Source: Nitrosomonas sp. sh817
GTDB taxonomy: Bacteria > Pseudomonadota > Gammaproteobacteria > Burkholderiales > Nitrosomonadaceae
NCBI RefSeq assembly: GCF_030908545.1
Contig: NZ_CP133083.1
Span: 372,001-436,000, forward strand
Direction: 5' to 3'
DNA length: 64,000 nucleotides
The position numbers were made by a program, and so were the translations under genes. A model generated the notes under the pieces. The model was given only the letters and a program-made list of their open reading frames with translations, did not search any database and was not told the origin of the DNA. Below, piece after piece: positions 1-9,410 of the stretch (the stretch's first letter is position 1; every line of letters starts with the position of its first letter).

Positions 1-930
1 CTCCTCGACGATGTCGACGCCGGTGATGGTTTCGGTGATGGTGTGCTCGACCTGCACGCGCGTGTTCATTTCCATGAAATAAAACCGGTCGTTGTCGTCG
101 AGCAGAAATTCCACCGTGCCTGCGTTGGTGTAACCGACCGATTTTGCCGCGATCACCGCCAGGCCGCCGATGTACTGGCGTTGTGCTTCATCCAGTTGCG
201 GCGACGGCGCGATCTCGATGAGTTTCTGGTTGCGGCGCTGGATCGAACAATCGCGCTCGTACAGGTGAATCACGTTGCCGTGATGATCGGCGAGCACTTG
301 CACTTCGATATGCTTCGGATTGACGATGCACTTTTCCAGAAACACATTGGCGCTGCCGAAAGCTTTGGTCGCTTCGGAAATCACCCGGTCGTAATTGCGT
401 TTCAGCTCTTCCGCATTGTCGCAGCGGCGGATGCCGCGCCCGCCGCCGCCGGAAGTGGCTTTCAGCATCACCGGGTAACCGATTTTCTCCGCGACTTGCA
501 AGGCTTCGCCGACCGAGTGCAGATTGCCGTCCGATCCCGGCGTGACCGGAATTCCAGCGGCGATCATCGCATTGCGCGCTTCGGTTTTGTCGCCCATGCG
601 ATGGATGACTTCCGGCGTGGGGCCGATGAAGATCAATCCACGTTCCTTGCAGGCGCGGGCGAATTGCGCGTTCTCGGACAAAAATCCATAGCCCGGATGA
701 ATCGCGTCGCAACCGGTTGCCAGCGCCAGATCGACCAACGCATGAATATTCAGATAGCACGCCATCGGCTCGCTGCCGATGCAATACGATTCGTCGGCTT
801 TTTTGACGTGCAGCGCAAAGCGGTCGGCTTCGGAATAGACGGCGACTGAGCGGATGCCCATTTCAGCACAGGCGCGAATGATGCGAACCGCAATTTCACC
901 GCGATTGGCAATAAGAATTTTGCGTAGCAT
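1..930 (-). CDS. Biotin carboxylase subunit (AccC/PycA type), 3' end beyond window
   Basis: The first 310 codons are visible and the gene runs off the left edge. The protein opens with MLRKILIANRGEIAVR, the classic biotin-carboxylase N-terminus, followed by the HPGYGFLSEN motif, the glycine-rich ATP-grasp loop KATSGGGGRGIR and the FMEMNTRVQVEH motif that carries active-site residues. The enzyme carboxylates the biotin of a carrier protein using ATP and bicarbonate in the cytosol. The start ATG is at 928-930 on the minus strand. The wording resembles subunit A of two-subunit pyruvate/acyl-CoA carboxylases as much as the acetyl-CoA carboxylase subunit. Which one it is depends on the gene downstream, outside the window. 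It is divergent from sppA. Confidence 0.9.
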   Translation of the reverse strand, partial: MLRKILIANRGEIAVRIIRACAEMGIRSVAVYSEADRFALHVKKADESYCIGSEPMACYLNIHALVDLALATGCDAIHPGYGFLSENAQFARACKERGLIFIGPTPEVIHRMGDKTEARNAMIAAGIPVTPGSDGNLHSVGEALQVAEKIGYPVMLKATSGGGGRGIRRCDNAEELKRNYDRVISEATKAFGSANVFLEKCIVNPKHIEVQVLADHHGNVIHLYERDCSIQRRNQKLIEIAPSPQLDEAQRQYIGGLAVIAAKSVGYTNAGTVEFLLDDNDRFYFMEMNTRVQVEHTITETITGVDIVEE

Positions 931-1255
931 AGGTTTAATTTTTTTAGTGGCGATCGGGCATATTCTACTCGATCAATTCCGGTATTTTATCCGACATTCT
1001 GTTTTGCAGGTTCCATCGGCGATGAATTGCTTCCATCCGGGCACCCGGATTGGCGCTGGAATCGGGCGCTGACCGGCGGTTTTTCCTATAAAAAATTCTT
1101 AAATATCAAACAAGTTCGTAAAAGCTTATTTGTTTCATAATCTGGCAAAACAGAAAATGGTATAAAATGAAAGCGATATATCGATTAGTTGATCAGAAAC
1201 GCATTGTTTCAGCGGCTAAGAAATTTCTTTGAATAAGGTTTGTGGAACGATCATC
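931..1255. other. Intergenic region between divergent accC-type gene and sppA
   Basis: This stretch of about 325 bases separates two divergent genes and should hold both promoters. An AT-rich TATAAAA box at about 1161-1167 is a possible -10 element for sppA, but I found no convincing -35 at the right spacing. A 21-codon ORF starts at 1167 and stops just before sppA; nothing supports it as a gene. No hairpin or repeat stands out. Confidence 0.5.
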
Positions 1256-2203
1256 ATGGCGGAACCGGAAGTAAAAAAAGAGGGTTGGGAAAAGGATTTA
1301 CTGGAGAGTCTTGCGCTGTCGTCATTGCGGGAACAGCGGCGTGCTCGCAGATGGGGGATATTTTTTAAGTTGCTCACGTTCGTTTATCTGTTTCTGTTGC
1401 TATTCGTTGCAATGGGCTGGATTGAGGACGGCAAGGTGCGGATCCCGGAAAAACATACGGCGATTATCGATTTGCAAGGGATGATAGTTCCCAATGGCAT
1501 GAACAGTGCCGACAAGGTTAACTCGAGTCTGCGTTCGGCATTTGAGGACAAAAATACCAAGGGCGTGGTTTTGCGCATCAATAGCCCTGGAGGGACCCCG
1601 GTTCAAGCCGGTTATATCAATGATGAGATTCGCCGGTTGCGCACTAAATATCCGGAAATTCCGGTTTATGCGGTGGTCGGCGATATCTGCGCATCCGGTG
1701 GCTATTATGTGGCTGCAGCAGCGGATAAAATTTATGTCGATAAGGCGAGTTTGATCGGATCGATCGGTGTTTTGATGGACGGTTTCGGTTTTACCGGCAC
1801 ACTGGATAAGTTAGGTATCGAGCGGCGGCTGCTGACATCCGGTGAAAATAAAGGCTTCCTTGATCCTTTCTCGCCGCTGGATCCGACCCAAAAAGCACAT
1901 GCGGCGACGCTATTGCGCGAAATACACGAGCAATTCATTCAAGTAGTAAAAAATGGCCGGGGAGACCGATTAAAGGATGCACCGGAGTTATACAGCGGCA
2001 TTGTGTGGACAGGACAACGCAGTATCGATTTGGGGCTTGCCGATGCGCTCGGTAGCGCCGAATACGTCGCCCGCGAAGTGATCGAAGCGGAAACGCTGGT
2101 CGATTTCTCACCGCGTGAGGGATTTGCGGATGTGTTTTCCAAACGCTTCGGCCAGATTGCGATGAATTTTCTGTTGGAAAACGGATTCTGGTCGCTTAAG
2201 TGA
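1256..2203 (+). CDS. sppA: Signal peptide peptidase SppA, S49 family
   Basis: A 315-residue membrane-anchored serine protease that degrades cleaved signal peptides in the inner membrane. One transmembrane segment lies near residues 36-53. The S49 core follows, with the oxyanion motif RINSPGG (107-113), the nucleophile Ser147 in DICASGGYY, and the general-base Lys199 in SGENKG. Length fits the short, single-domain (36 kDa type) SppA rather than the 67-kDa tandem form of E. coli. I chose ATG 1256 rather than the in-frame TTG at 1229 because GGA lies about nine bases upstream and the homologous region begins there. It ends convergent with rfbD, nine bases away. Confidence 0.93.
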   Translation: MAEPEVKKEGWEKDLLESLALSSLREQRRARRWGIFFKLLTFVYLFLLLFVAMGWIEDGKVRIPEKHTAIIDLQGMIVPNGMNSADKVNSSLRSAFEDKNTKGVVLRINSPGGTPVQAGYINDEIRRLRTKYPEIPVYAVVGDICASGGYYVAAAADKIYVDKASLIGSIGVLMDGFGFTGTLDKLGIERRLLTSGENKGFLDPFSPLDPTQKAHAATLLREIHEQFIQVVKNGRGDRLKDAPELYSGIVWTGQRSIDLGLADALGSAEYVAREVIEAETLVDFSPREGFADVFSKRFGQIAMNFLLENGFWSLK

Positions 2204-2212
2204 TTGTGGTGA

Positions 2213-3127
2213 TCAGCCCGGTAACAAATCTGATTTGTTGAGGATTTCCGTTAGCGTCCGTTGAACGCCGGTTTGCCAATCGGGCAGTTGTAATTCCAAA
2301 GCCTGCTCCAGCTTGCCGGTATTCAATCGCGAATTAAGCGGACGCTGCGCGGGGAGCGGGAATTCGCGGCTCGGTATGGGCTGTAAATTGCCGGGGTTCA
2401 TTTTAAGGGGAAAGTTTACTGTTTCCGCCTGAGTCAAGATCAGCTTGGCATACTCGAACCATGACGCGTAACCCTTCGCTGTCAAATGATAGATACCGCC
2501 GGCGAACGTTTGGTGCTGCAGCATTAGCAGCGTATAAGCGGTGATGTCGGCAATCAATTCCGCACCGGTTGGTGCGCCGGTTTGGTCGTTGACGACCTTG
2601 AGCGAATCCCGTTGCTGCGCCAGCCGCAACATGGTCTTGATAAAATTATTGCCGAAGGTTGCGTAAACCCAACTGGTGCGGAAAATGACATATTCACAAC
2701 CTGCTGCATGAATATTCCGTTCACCTTCCAATTTGGTCCGGCCATAAACATTCAACGGTTCCGGATGATCGGTTTCAACAAACGGCCGGCCGCCGTTGCC
2801 GTTGAACACATAATCGGTGGAATAATGAATCAGCCGGGCGTTTAATCGCTTGGCTTCTTGCGCCAGCAGTCCGGGCGCTTCAGCATTCAGCGTCCTTGCC
2901 AGTTCCGGTTCCTGTTCGGCTTTATCGACTGCGGTGTAAGCTGCAGCGTTGACGATAACGCCGGGCTTGATAGTTCTGATAGATTCTTGAATCCCGGAGA
3001 GATCGCGGAAATCACCGCATAAGTTTGTGCTGCTTGAATGCAGTGCAACGAGCTCGCCTAACGGCGCTAGGCTGCGTTGCAATTCCCAGCCGACCTGACC
3101 GCTTTTACCGAATAGCAGAATTTTCAT
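2213..3127 (-). CDS. rfbD: dTDP-4-dehydrorhamnose reductase
   Basis: A 304-residue NAD(P)H-dependent reductase that makes dTDP-L-rhamnose from dTDP-4-keto-L-rhamnose, a precursor for O-antigen or exopolysaccharide. The N-terminal Rossmann motif GKSGQVG (7-13) and the SDR pair Tyr128/Lys132 in YGRTK are visible, with the family motif HYSTDYVFNG at 101-110. It begins one base after the rfbB stop, so the two are co-transcribed. The partner genes rfbA and rfbC are not in this window. Confidence 0.95.
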   Translation of the reverse strand: MKILLFGKSGQVGWELQRSLAPLGELVALHSSSTNLCGDFRDLSGIQESIRTIKPGVIVNAAAYTAVDKAEQEPELARTLNAEAPGLLAQEAKRLNARLIHYSTDYVFNGNGGRPFVETDHPEPLNVYGRTKLEGERNIHAAGCEYVIFRTSWVYATFGNNFIKTMLRLAQQRDSLKVVNDQTGAPTGAELIADITAYTLLMLQHQTFAGGIYHLTAKGYASWFEYAKLILTQAETVNFPLKMNPGNLQPIPSREFPLPAQRPLNSRLNTGKLEQALELQLPDWQTGVQRTLTEILNKSDLLPG

Positions 3128-3128
3128 A

Positions 3129-4184
3129 TTACTGCCGGCCGTTATAGTTTTTTTCCAGCCAGGAGCGATACGCGCCGGTTTGAACGTCTTGAATCCATTG
3201 CGGATTGTTCAGGTACCATTCGATGGTTTTACGAATACCGGTATCGAAGGTTTCAGCCGGTTTCCAACCGAGTTCGCGCTCAATTTTCTGCGCATTGATC
3301 GCATAGCGGCGGTCGTGCCCCGGCCGGTCTTTGACGTAAGTGATCAGACGCTTGAAATCGGAGCCGGGGTGAAATTCTTCGAGCAGCGTGCAAACCGTGT
3401 TGACGATTTCAATATTGGCTTTCTCATTCCAGCCGCCAATGTTATAGGTTTCGCCTGGTATACCGGCTTCCAGCACACGGCGGATGGCCCGGCAGTGATC
3501 GATCACGTACAACCAATCGCGGATTTGCAAGCCGTCGCCGTAAACCGGCAGTGGTTTTCCTGCCAAGGCGTTAGCGATCATCAGCGGAATCAATTTTTCC
3601 GGAAACTGGAAAGGGCCGTAGTTATTTGAACAATTGGTGGTCAGCACCGGCAGTCCGTAGGTGTGGTGATAAGCGCGCACCAGATGATCGCTGGAAGCCT
3701 TGCTCGCAGAGTACGGGCTATTGGGTTGATAGCCATGCGTTTCGGTGAATGCCGGTTCGTTTTTTTCTAGCGAACCGTAAACTTCGTCGGTAGATACGTG
3801 CAGAAAGCGGAAATTGGCGCGGGCGGCGGGTTCCAATGCAGACCAATAAGCCCGGACCGATTCCAGCAAGCGGAAGGTACCGAGAATATTGGTTTGAATA
3901 AAGTCTTCCGGGCCATGAATCGAGCGATCCACATGGCTTTCCGCCGCCATGTTGATAATCGCGCGCGGTTGATGCTGCGCCAACAGTTGCGATATCAGTT
4001 GCGTATCGCCGATGTCGCCTTGCACGAAGATATGTTGCGTATTTCCGGATACCGACGATAAATTCTGTAAATTACCGGCGTACGTCAGTTTATCCAGATT
4101 AACGATGGGTTCGCCGGTTTGCGCCAGCCAGTCGAGCACAAAATTACTGCCGATGAATCCGGCGCCTCCGGTAATTAAAATCAT
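3129..4184 (-). CDS. rfbB: dTDP-glucose 4,6-dehydratase
   Basis: A 351-residue extended SDR enzyme that converts dTDP-D-glucose to dTDP-4-keto-6-deoxyglucose. The NAD-binding GGAGFIG is at residues 6-12, the catalytic Thr-Asp-Glu trio at 132-134 in STDEVYG, and the Tyr158/Lys162 pair in YSASK. Length is normal for the family. It is the first gene of the rfbB-rfbD pair and is read away from tilS, whose end lies about 60 bases upstream. Confidence 0.96.
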   Translation of the reverse strand: MILITGGAGFIGSNFVLDWLAQTGEPIVNLDKLTYAGNLQNLSSVSGNTQHIFVQGDIGDTQLISQLLAQHQPRAIINMAAESHVDRSIHGPEDFIQTNILGTFRLLESVRAYWSALEPAARANFRFLHVSTDEVYGSLEKNEPAFTETHGYQPNSPYSASKASSDHLVRAYHHTYGLPVLTTNCSNNYGPFQFPEKLIPLMIANALAGKPLPVYGDGLQIRDWLYVIDHCRAIRRVLEAGIPGETYNIGGWNEKANIEIVNTVCTLLEEFHPGSDFKRLITYVKDRPGHDRRYAINAQKIERELGWKPAETFDTGIRKTIEWYLNNPQWIQDVQTGAYRSWLEKNYNGRQ

Positions 4185-4245
4185 GTTGAATGTCCTAGAT
4201 TGTGGCGAAGTTAATACAATTGGTTGTTAGCAATAGGCTTTTCTA

Positions 4246-5601
4246 CTAAGAATTCCAGATAGGCAAGATCCCAGTTTCACCCGATTTTACTTGAAAATCG
4301 CAATCGATACCGATTCCCGGCACCCAAATCAGCCGGTCGTTACAAAATAGCAGCGGTAGGATGCGGCGTTGCCAAGGTGGAATCGACGCCTCTTGCAGCA
4401 AATTTTTGAGGCTACGGGTAGGGCGATTGCAGGCTGGCTTGAAATGTTCGCCGCCTTGGCGGGTACGTAATGCGATTGATTGGTTTAAGATTTTCTGCGG
4501 ATCGATGCTTTGCGATCCGGTTTCGGTAAAGCTGACGGTGCCATCCAGGTGTGTCAGTGTCAGCGGTAATTGCCCTTGCCAGATGAATTGCGAAGGCCGT
4601 GGTGCTTGCAGAGTAACTTCTTCCGGGAAAATGTGAATCAGTCCTTTAAAGCAACGAATGGCGGTATCGCCAAAACGGATATGGATTTGACTATCCGTAC
4701 TTGACGATAATAGCTGTTTCAATATTTCTTCCAGTTTCACCGTGCTGGGAAGCGTTATGTTCTGTTGATTCAGTATGTGACGCAATAAATTTTTCGCACG
4801 CGAAGAACTGAGTGCGCGCATCTTGTCGACTGCCAGTTTTCCCGATACCAGGCAATCTGTGCTGTCGATTTCCGCCAATTCATCCAGCAATTGCGAAGCT
4901 TCGGATAAGTGGCGGCTGGTACGCAGCAGGGTCTTGCCATAACCAGGGTAACGCTTTTTTAGTACCGGCAGGATCTCGTGGCGCAGGAAATTCCGGTTGT
5001 AGGCGATGCTATCGTTGCTTTCATCGTAAATCCATTTCAATCGATGCTGCTGCGCATAAGCTTCAATCTGACCCCGCGTGACTTCTAGCAATGGCCGCAA
5101 TAGTTGCGGCGCGGCAACGCCCGGTTGCTTTCTGATCCAAGGCATGCCGCTCAGACCCTTGATTCCGGCCCCGCGAAGTAATTGCAGCAATAATGTTTCC
5201 GCTTGGTCATCCAGATGATGGGCTAAAACCACATAGTCGGCTTGCGTGCGGCTGAAAATACGATAGCGTTCTTCCCGGGCAAGCGCTTCAAGGCTGATAC
5301 CGCTTTCCTTGTTGAGTTGCAGACAAGCGATATTGATCGGGATGCCGTAGCTGCGGCAGAGGTCGCTGCAAAATTGGCTCCAGAGTGGCGCATTGCGGCT
5401 GATGCCGTGGTTGACGTGCACGGCGGTGAGCGAAAAAGGAATTTCTCCGGAAAGTGTGTAGAGCGCATGCAGCAAGACAACGGAATCGACGCCGCCGCTC
5501 AAGGCGATGGCTAACCGGTCATCGGGTTTGATATGTGTATGTAATACTGCTTGAACATGACACAGCAAGTTAATCGACTTTGACTTCCTTGAATGCGCCA
5601 T
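4246..5601 (-). CDS. tilS: tRNA(Ile)-lysidine synthase
   Basis: A 451-residue ATP-dependent enzyme that attaches lysine to C34 of the CAU-anticodon tRNA-Ile, changing both its codon specificity and its charging. The PP-loop SGGVDS sits at residues 35-40. The lower part carries the TilS substrate-binding and C-terminal domains, with the RQGGEHFKP stretch near the end typical of the family. The first codons overlap the end of accA by 32 bases, so it is translationally coupled to it. The accA-tilS pairing is common in betaproteobacteria. An internal TTG start that would remove about 11 residues cannot be excluded. Confidence 0.94.
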   Translation of the reverse strand: MAHSRKSKSINLLCHVQAVLHTHIKPDDRLAIALSGGVDSVVLLHALYTLSGEIPFSLTAVHVNHGISRNAPLWSQFCSDLCRSYGIPINIACLQLNKESGISLEALAREERYRIFSRTQADYVVLAHHLDDQAETLLLQLLRGAGIKGLSGMPWIRKQPGVAAPQLLRPLLEVTRGQIEAYAQQHRLKWIYDESNDSIAYNRNFLRHEILPVLKKRYPGYGKTLLRTSRHLSEASQLLDELAEIDSTDCLVSGKLAVDKMRALSSSRAKNLLRHILNQQNITLPSTVKLEEILKQLLSSSTDSQIHIRFGDTAIRCFKGLIHIFPEEVTLQAPRPSQFIWQGQLPLTLTHLDGTVSFTETGSQSIDPQKILNQSIALRTRQGGEHFKPACNRPTRSLKNLLQEASIPPWQRRILPLLFCNDRLIWVPGIGIDCDFQVKSGETGILPIWNS

Positions 5602-6538
5602 ATGTCATGAGCCGATCCAGACGCCTTTCCAACAGTGTTTCAATCGATTGATCTTGAAGTTTGCGCAAGGATTCTTGTAGAACACTTTTGACGGATTGCA
5701 TGATCGCCGGATAATCACGATGCGCCCCTCCGATGGGTTCGCTGATGATACTGTCGATTAGATTCACTGCCTTTAACCGGTCGGCGGTAATGCCCATGAT
5801 TTCAGCAGCCTCCGGTGCTTTGTCGGCGCTTTTCCATAAAATGGACGCGCAACCTTCTGGGGATATGACCGAGTACGTGGCATATTGCAGCATATGGATG
5901 ACATCGCCGACGGCCACGGCTAAAGCACCACCGGAGCCGCCTTCGCCGATAATGACGCAAATGACGGGTACTCGCAATTCCGCCAGTACATAAAGATTCT
6001 TACCGATGGCTTCCGATTGTCCGCGCTCTTCGGCATCGATACCCGGATAAGCCCCTGGTGTATCGATGAAAGTAATCAGCGGGATTGAAAATTTTTCCGC
6101 CAAGCGCATTAAGCGCAGTGCTTTGCGATAACCTTCCGGTTTGGGCATGCCGAAGTTGCGAAAAATTTTTTCACGAGTGTCCCGTCCTTTTTGGTGACCG
6201 ATTACCATCACGGTCTGACCATTGAATCTCGCTAACCCGCCGGCAATGGCATGGTCGTCGGCAAAATTACGGTCGCCGTGCAGCTCTTCAAAATCGGTGA
6301 ACAGATGCTCGATATAGTCCAGCGTATAGGGCCGCTGCGGGTGTCGCGCGACTTGTGAAATTTGCCAGGGTGTCAGTTTGGCGTAGACGTTTTTTGTCAG
6401 AGAGAGACTTTTGGCCTGTAAGCGAGCAATTTCTGCTGAAATGTCGAGCGCCGAATCGTCTTGTGCAAAGCGTAATTCTTCGATTTTGGATTCAAATTCT
6501 GCAATATTCTGCTCAAATTCCAGAAAAGTGATTTTCAT
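5570..6538 (-). CDS. accA: Acetyl-CoA carboxylase carboxyltransferase subunit alpha
   Basis: A 322-residue cytosolic subunit that, with AccD, transfers the carboxyl group from biotinyl-BCCP to acetyl-CoA, the first committed step of fatty-acid synthesis. The family hallmarks [24 protein letters not shown] and [10 protein letters not shown] are all present in order. Length is close to the E. coli protein (319). It is the upstream partner of tilS, with a 32-base overlap. Confidence 0.97.
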   Translation of the reverse strand: MKITFLEFEQNIAEFESKIEELRFAQDDSALDISAEIARLQAKSLSLTKNVYAKLTPWQISQVARHPQRPYTLDYIEHLFTDFEELHGDRNFADDHAIAGGLARFNGQTVMVIGHQKGRDTREKIFRNFGMPKPEGYRKALRLMRLAEKFSIPLITFIDTPGAYPGIDAEERGQSEAIGKNLYVLAELRVPVICVIIGEGGSGGALAVAVGDVIHMLQYATYSVISPEGCASILWKSADKAPEAAEIMGITADRLKAVNLIDSIISEPIGGAHRDYPAIMQSVKSVLQESLRKLQDQSIETLLERRLDRLMTYGAFKEVKVD

Positions 6539-6722
6539 GTGGACTGGGATAAAAATCTAAAAGTGTGATGATACAGGATTTGTCCATAAATCTGCATGGC
6601 GAGTAAAGCGAAACCGGGTGATTCTGTTTGCGGGTTTTGTGAAGCTATTCCAGTAAAATGGATGGGCTGCGGATACAGTAGAATTATTTCTTTTTGCATC
6701 AATTATCAAGGAGCAATTTGCA

Positions 6723-7238
6723 ATGAAACGGCGCGCATTTCTTCGTCGGATTGTGGTATTACCGTTTTTTCCGGCATGGTTATCCTCTCAAGCGATGGCG
6801 AGTGATGGCGCGCAAGGGACGATCCGGCCATTGAAAAAATCTCATCATGCATGGCGTGAACTTTTATCGCCCGAGGCATTTCAAGTGTTGTTCGAGGAGC
6901 ACACCGAGGAACCGGGGAGCAGCGAGTTGAACGGCGAATACCGGGAAGGAACTTATATTTGCGCTGCGTGTTATTTGCCACTGTTTGAGAGCCGGCATAA
7001 ATACGAAAGCGGCACGGGATGGCCTAGTTTTACACAACCGGTGGCGGGGCATGTCGAAACCAAACCGGATTATTCATTGATCTTCATGCGCACGGAATAT
7101 CATTGCGCCCGTTGTGGCGGGCATCAAGGGCATGTATTTAAAGATGGACCATTACCACGGGGCGAGCGTTGGTGTAATAATGGCTTGGCTCTGCAATTTG
7201 TATTGCAATCGGAGCCGCTACCTGGATTGCGAGGTTGA
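6723..7238 (+). CDS. msrB: Peptide-methionine (R)-S-oxide reductase MsrB, Tat-exported form
   Basis: A 171-residue MsrB that reduces methionine-R-sulfoxide in proteins. The SelR domain fills residues 40-165: the zinc ligands are Cys80/Cys83 and Cys128/Cys131, and the catalytic cysteine is Cys151 in RWCNNGLALQF. The N-terminus has a twin-arginine signal, RRAFLR at residues 3-8 followed by a hydrophobic run ending near SQAMA (23-27), so the mature enzyme should work in the periplasm. AAGGAG-type sequence precedes the ATG. It is followed after eight bases by roxA, so the two are likely co-transcribed. Most MsrB proteins are cytosolic, which makes the signal peptide the notable feature. Confidence 0.92.
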   Translation: MKRRAFLRRIVVLPFFPAWLSSQAMASDGAQGTIRPLKKSHHAWRELLSPEAFQVLFEEHTEEPGSSELNGEYREGTYICAACYLPLFESRHKYESGTGWPSFTQPVAGHVETKPDYSLIFMRTEYHCARCGGHQGHVFKDGPLPRGERWCNNGLALQFVLQSEPLPGLRG

Positions 7239-7246
7239 ATTACTAA

Positions 7247-8371
7247 ATGATTGAGATGATTTCTCTCGGAGGCTTGGCCCCGAAAGTGTTTTTGCGTGAT
7301 TACTGGCAAAAGCAGCCGTTGTTGATAAGGGATGCGCTGCCGGGTTTTAAAGGCTTGTTGACGCGCGATGCGTTGATTTCGCTTGCGTATTCCGAAGAAG
7401 CGCAATCCCGCTTGGTTGTCCAGAGAAATGGCCGCTGGCAACTGAAACATGGGCCGTTGGATGATCGGGATTTTGCAAGATTACCGGAGAAGCAGTGGAC
7501 TCTATTAGTTCAGGATGTGAATCATTTTCTGCCATCGGCGCGGGAATTGTTATCCAAGTTCCGTTTTATTCCACATGCGCGGCTGGATGATTTAATGGTG
7601 AGTTATGCGCCGAAGGGGGGCGGAATCGGGCCGCATTTTGACTCCTACGATGTTTTTTTGCTCCAAGGGCTTGGAGCGAGACGCTGGCAGATTTCAGCCC
7701 AATTGGATGATGCTTTTATTGAAGATGCGCCGCTACGGATTTTGAAGAATTTTTATCCGGAACAAGAATGGGTGCTGGAAGCCGGCGACATGCTCTACTT
7801 GCCTCCCAAATACGCGCATAACGGCATCGCGGAGGACGATTGCATGACGTATTCCATTGGTTTCCGCGCTCCCAGTCATGAAGAGTTGATGACCCAATTT
7901 CTGGTTTTTCTGCAGGATCGGGTTGCGGCGCCTGGCCGGTATGCGGATCCTGATCTGCAATTGCAATCGCATCCATCGGTTTTGAGTCCGGCAATGTTGT
8001 CGCAGGTTCGTACTATCCTCAATAAAATAAAGTGGAATCAAAATGATATAGAAGATTTTCTTGGGATCTATCTTTCCGAACCCAAGCCGCATGTTTTTTT
8101 TGAACAACCTGAAAAGCCGGTACCGTTGCGTGATTTTGTTAGATCGGTTCGTGAAAAAGGCTTGGAGCTTGATCTAAAAAGTAGAATGCTATGCCGCCGC
8201 GATAAGTTTTTTATCAATGGCGAGATTTTTACTGGAAGTGTCGAAGCATGCCGGTTATTGACGGAGTTGGCGGATGATTATGAATTAACGTCTCCCGGGA
8301 ACATCGATAAAGCAACTGGGGAAATTCTCTATCAATGGTATCTCAATGGCTACGTTAAGCAGAAGATTTGA
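7247..8371 (+). CDS. roxA: Ribosomal protein L16 arginine 3-hydroxylase (cupin, JmjC-like)
   Basis: A 374-residue 2-oxoglutarate/Fe(II) oxygenase of the YcfD/RoxA family, which hydroxylates an arginine of ribosomal protein L16. The iron triad is His130 and Asp132 in GPHFDSYDVF and His191 in KYAHNG, with a double-stranded beta-helix fold expected for residues 90-205 and a winged-helix C-terminal part after 260. Length matches E. coli YcfD (373). It sits directly behind msrB. Confidence 0.92.
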   Translation: MIEMISLGGLAPKVFLRDYWQKQPLLIRDALPGFKGLLTRDALISLAYSEEAQSRLVVQRNGRWQLKHGPLDDRDFARLPEKQWTLLVQDVNHFLPSARELLSKFRFIPHARLDDLMVSYAPKGGGIGPHFDSYDVFLLQGLGARRWQISAQLDDAFIEDAPLRILKNFYPEQEWVLEAGDMLYLPPKYAHNGIAEDDCMTYSIGFRAPSHEELMTQFLVFLQDRVAAPGRYADPDLQLQSHPSVLSPAMLSQVRTILNKIKWNQNDIEDFLGIYLSEPKPHVFFEQPEKPVPLRDFVRSVREKGLELDLKSRMLCRRDKFFINGEIFTGSVEACRLLTELADDYELTSPGNIDKATGEILYQWYLNGYVKQKI

Positions 8372-8434
8372 TCTTTATAAGTATTTTATGGAAGACCTGT
8401 GCATGGCACATGAAAGTAGAAGTGCTAAATTTGT

Positions 8435-8456
8435 ATAATCCGAAAAGTTGGATTAT
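8435..8456. repeat. Perfect 7-bp inverted repeat upstream of small lipoprotein
   Basis: ATAATCC and GGATTAT pair around an eight-base loop between the roxA stop and the small lipoprotein start at 8496. No run of T follows on the plus strand, so it is a weak terminator candidate. It could equally be an operator for the lipoprotein gene. Confidence 0.35.
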
Positions 8457-8495
8457 GCTATTAGCGCAAATTAAATGATGAACATGGGAGATTAG

Positions 8496-8645
8496 ATGTT
8501 GAGATTTTCACTTGTAGCGATTGCTTTCGCGATTTTGACTTTAAGTGCATGTGAGGGCAAAAAAAGCTTGGATGGTTATCCAATGGATAAGCCGCCTCCA
8601 TCAGCTTATGCACCAAGAGATTCTGAGCCTGAAGAATTGAAATAA
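8496..8645 (+). CDS. Small lipoprotein, 49 residues, function unknown
   Basis: A short ORF with a clear lipoprotein signal: MLRFSLVAIAFAILTLSAC, with the lipobox LSAC placing the lipidated Cys at residue 19. GGGAG lies six bases before the ATG. The mature part is only about 30 residues, proline-rich near its middle and acidic at the end. It has no domain I recognise. A second lipoprotein of the same style follows at 9033. Confidence 0.7.
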   Translation: MLRFSLVAIAFAILTLSACEGKKSLDGYPMDKPPPSAYAPRDSEPEELK

Positions 8646-9032
8646 ACAGGATGAACAGAATCGATAAGCCGCGTAAGTCCTTAATGGCGAGTGGTTGGGT
8701 TCTGTGAATAGTGTTTCCCGAGGCCACAAACTCTCTTTTTGGAGAGGTTGTGGCAGATTGATTGATAGATTGGAAAGTAAAGCGTTTAATTACATTTAAT
8801 GTCAATCAAGATCTTGAAATTCCATTTTTAACCTGAGGTACAGGCTGTTAAGAATGGACTCGCAGAAAAAAGGAAGTCATTTAAATAGATATTACTTATC
8901 TAAGCGATGTAATCCTTAAGAGCAGATGTCTACCGAGTGACTTTTCATTAAGCATATGAATATGCTTGAATGATTGTTTAAACTCGTTATATACTGCGGA
9001 ACTTTTAAGAACTTTTATAAGGAAAATTCACA
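8646..9032. other. Intergenic region between two small lipoprotein genes
   Basis: About 387 bases with no supported gene. The right part holds a promoter and palindrome, listed separately. The left part has an imperfect hairpin around 8705-8755 (CAGAACC and GGTTCTG-like segments are near one another) but no clear terminator. Confidence 0.4.
8951..8995 (+). promoter_or_regulatory. Sigma-70-type promoter with palindrome over the -35
   Basis: TTGAAT at 8966-8971 and TATACT at 8990-8995 are separated by 18 bases and would start transcription just upstream of the lipoprotein gene at 9033. A perfect palindrome, AGCATAT-GA-ATATGCT at 8951-8966, abuts the -35 element. Its position suits a repressor or activator site, but no regulator is known from the sequence. 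Confidence 0.5.
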
Positions 9033-9254
9033 ATGAAATATTCACTTCTGGCTGCTGCATTGTTTGCCTTGACCTTATCTGCTTGTGGTGGTGCAAAAAA
9101 TCAAGCATTACCTGAAACCGAAAGAGAAAATTATGAAAGAGCCCTCCGTGGGGAAGATCCTGATTGTCCACATGGAATCGATGCAAATGGCAACTGTTTG
9201 AAAGAGGGAGCGGATGCGCGTCCTTATGGTGGAACAAGCAAGCCAGGCCACTAA
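9033..9254 (+). CDS. Small lipoprotein, 73 residues, function unknown
   Basis: The N-terminus is a lipoprotein signal ending in the lipobox LSAC with Cys18, and AAGGA precedes the ATG. The mature peptide is about 55 residues and has two further cysteines, in DPDCPHG and NGNCLKEG, that could form a disulfide. It has its own promoter and its own terminator, so it is a single-gene unit. No family is recognised. Confidence 0.8.
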   Translation: MKYSLLAAALFALTLSACGGAKNQALPETERENYERALRGEDPDCPHGIDANGNCLKEGADARPYGGTSKPGH

Positions 9255-9280
9255 TCGATAGTTAATAAGCACCTATCACA

Positions 9281-9309
9281 AAAAAAACCGCCCGCGAGGC
9301 GGTTTTTTT
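9281..9309 (+). terminator. Rho-independent terminator of the 73-residue lipoprotein gene
   Basis: A stem AACCGCC/GGCGGTT (9286-9292 with 9298-9304) closes on a five-base loop and is followed by a run of seven T. The matching A run before the stem makes it potentially bidirectional. It lies 26 bases past the stop codon. Confidence 0.9.
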
Positions 9310-9410
9310 GTTTCTCTTCTCATTGATCTCGATGGGTTGTTAGAAAGATTGAAATGAAATTGATTTAATGAATGTTGAATGTGAATGAAGTTAATAGTGA
9401 ATGCATCCGC

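Noticed and set aside
43..849. Long open frame on the plus strand (268 codons)
   Set aside because: It is antisense to the biotin carboxylase gene, whose protein motifs are unmistakable. No recognisable protein is encoded on the plus strand.
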